DNA of 64,000 nt from Viscum album (taxonomy: Eukaryota; Streptophyta; Magnoliopsida; Santalales; Viscaceae): positions 1,753,084,772-1,753,148,771 of the forward strand of contig OY728165.1 in assembly GCA_963277665.1 (NCBI GenBank), written 5' to 3'. Positions within the stretch are counted from its first letter, which is position 1. The number at the start of each line of letters is the position of its first letter. A program made the position numbers and the translations under genes. The notes under the pieces were generated by a model that made no database searches, had not been told where the DNA came from, and saw only the letters and a list, made by a program, of their open reading frames with translations. Shown here piece after piece: positions 63,893-64,000 of this stretch.

Positions 63893-64000
63893 AAATAGAG
63901 TAGTGGTAAGGGCTTAGGCGCACAGGGGGGAGGTCTCGAGTTCAAATCCTGGTAGAGGCAGGGGTGCGCATGCATGGGGAATATTGTAGCAAGCACTGTT
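63893..64000 (+). mobile_element. tRNA-derived SINE-like sequence with Pol III promoter boxes
   Basis: An A-box-like TAGTGGTAAGGGC (63,901-63,913) and a B-box-like GAGTTCAAATCCT (63,938-63,950) are about 37 bases apart, as in tRNA-derived SINEs. The sequence does not fold as a normal tRNA by inspection (no matching acceptor arm). The 3' end is outside the window. Confidence 0.5.

Larger units (their letters stand above)
62520..64000. mobile_element. CACTA-like transposon end, continues past window
   Basis: The sequence starts abruptly inside the LTR of C with CACTGCCACAAAAACAG. Subterminal repeats AGCGCTGATAAAGG follow in both orientations, then AT-rich sequence. This matches the architecture of CACTA (En/Spm) ends. 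A 3-bp target duplication cannot be tested because the other end is outside. Within it lie a GC-raised block (62,935-63,200), AT-rich tandem repeats and a tRNA-derived sequence. No transposase is visible in this part. Confidence 0.6.

Noticed and set aside
63938..63950. B box suggesting a tRNA gene
   Set aside because: No acceptor stem or anticodon arm can be paired by inspection, so a SINE-like origin is more likely.

Overview
The window looks like intergenic heterochromatin from a large, AT-rich seed-plant genome. I found no host gene, rRNA, canonical tRNA or CRISPR array. What can be recognised is decayed mobile DNA: Ty3/gypsy LTR retrotransposons of a chromovirus (Tekay/Del-like) type and an Athila-like type, one very large-LTR non-autonomous element, two CACTA-type DNA transposon ends and a tRNA-derived SINE-like sequence. 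Plant origin rests on these lineages, on primer-binding sites resembling the 3' end of plant initiator tRNA-Met, and on decay patterns typical of heavy cytosine methylation. The species cannot be named. Elements are labelled A to E here only for cross-reference.

Layout: 1-4,180 is the 3' part of a plus-oriented family-A LTR. 4,310-4,950 is a minus-oriented scrap of the LTR of element C's family. 6,100-9,730 (minus) is an Athila-like pol remnant (element E) with protease-region, RT, RNase H and integrase all recognisable but broken. 12,043-24,415 (minus) is a large-LTR element of family A: two LTRs of about 5.1 kb around a 2.2 kb non-coding core, with a primer-binding site at 19,344-19,355. 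24,416-27,190 is unassigned. A CACTA-like end begins at 27,191, and inside that sequence sits element D (27,940-37,700, minus), a complete chromovirus with 2.3 kb LTRs and a perfect 5-bp target duplication.

37,706-42,626 is mostly unassigned, with one GC-raised, polyadenylation-like block at about 38,745-39,560. From 42,627 to the end the window is an insertion nest: a minus-oriented family-A LTR is cut at 44,630 by chromovirus B (minus). The right LTR of B is cut at 52,201 by chromovirus C (plus), the youngest-looking full element. The right LTR of C is cut at 62,520 by a CACTA-like element, and near the window end a Pol III-type SINE-like sequence sits inside that.

No open reading frame is intact. 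Domain order was recovered by reading across stops and frameshifts. Functionally the window records invasion and silencing, not a pathway. The most interesting points are the four-level nest, an Asp-to-Glu change at the same catalytic RT position in two divergent chromovirus copies, arrays of short dyad motifs in the LTRs and leaders, and an inverted arrangement of family-A LTRs around the Athila-like pol. I found no convincing novel biological system.
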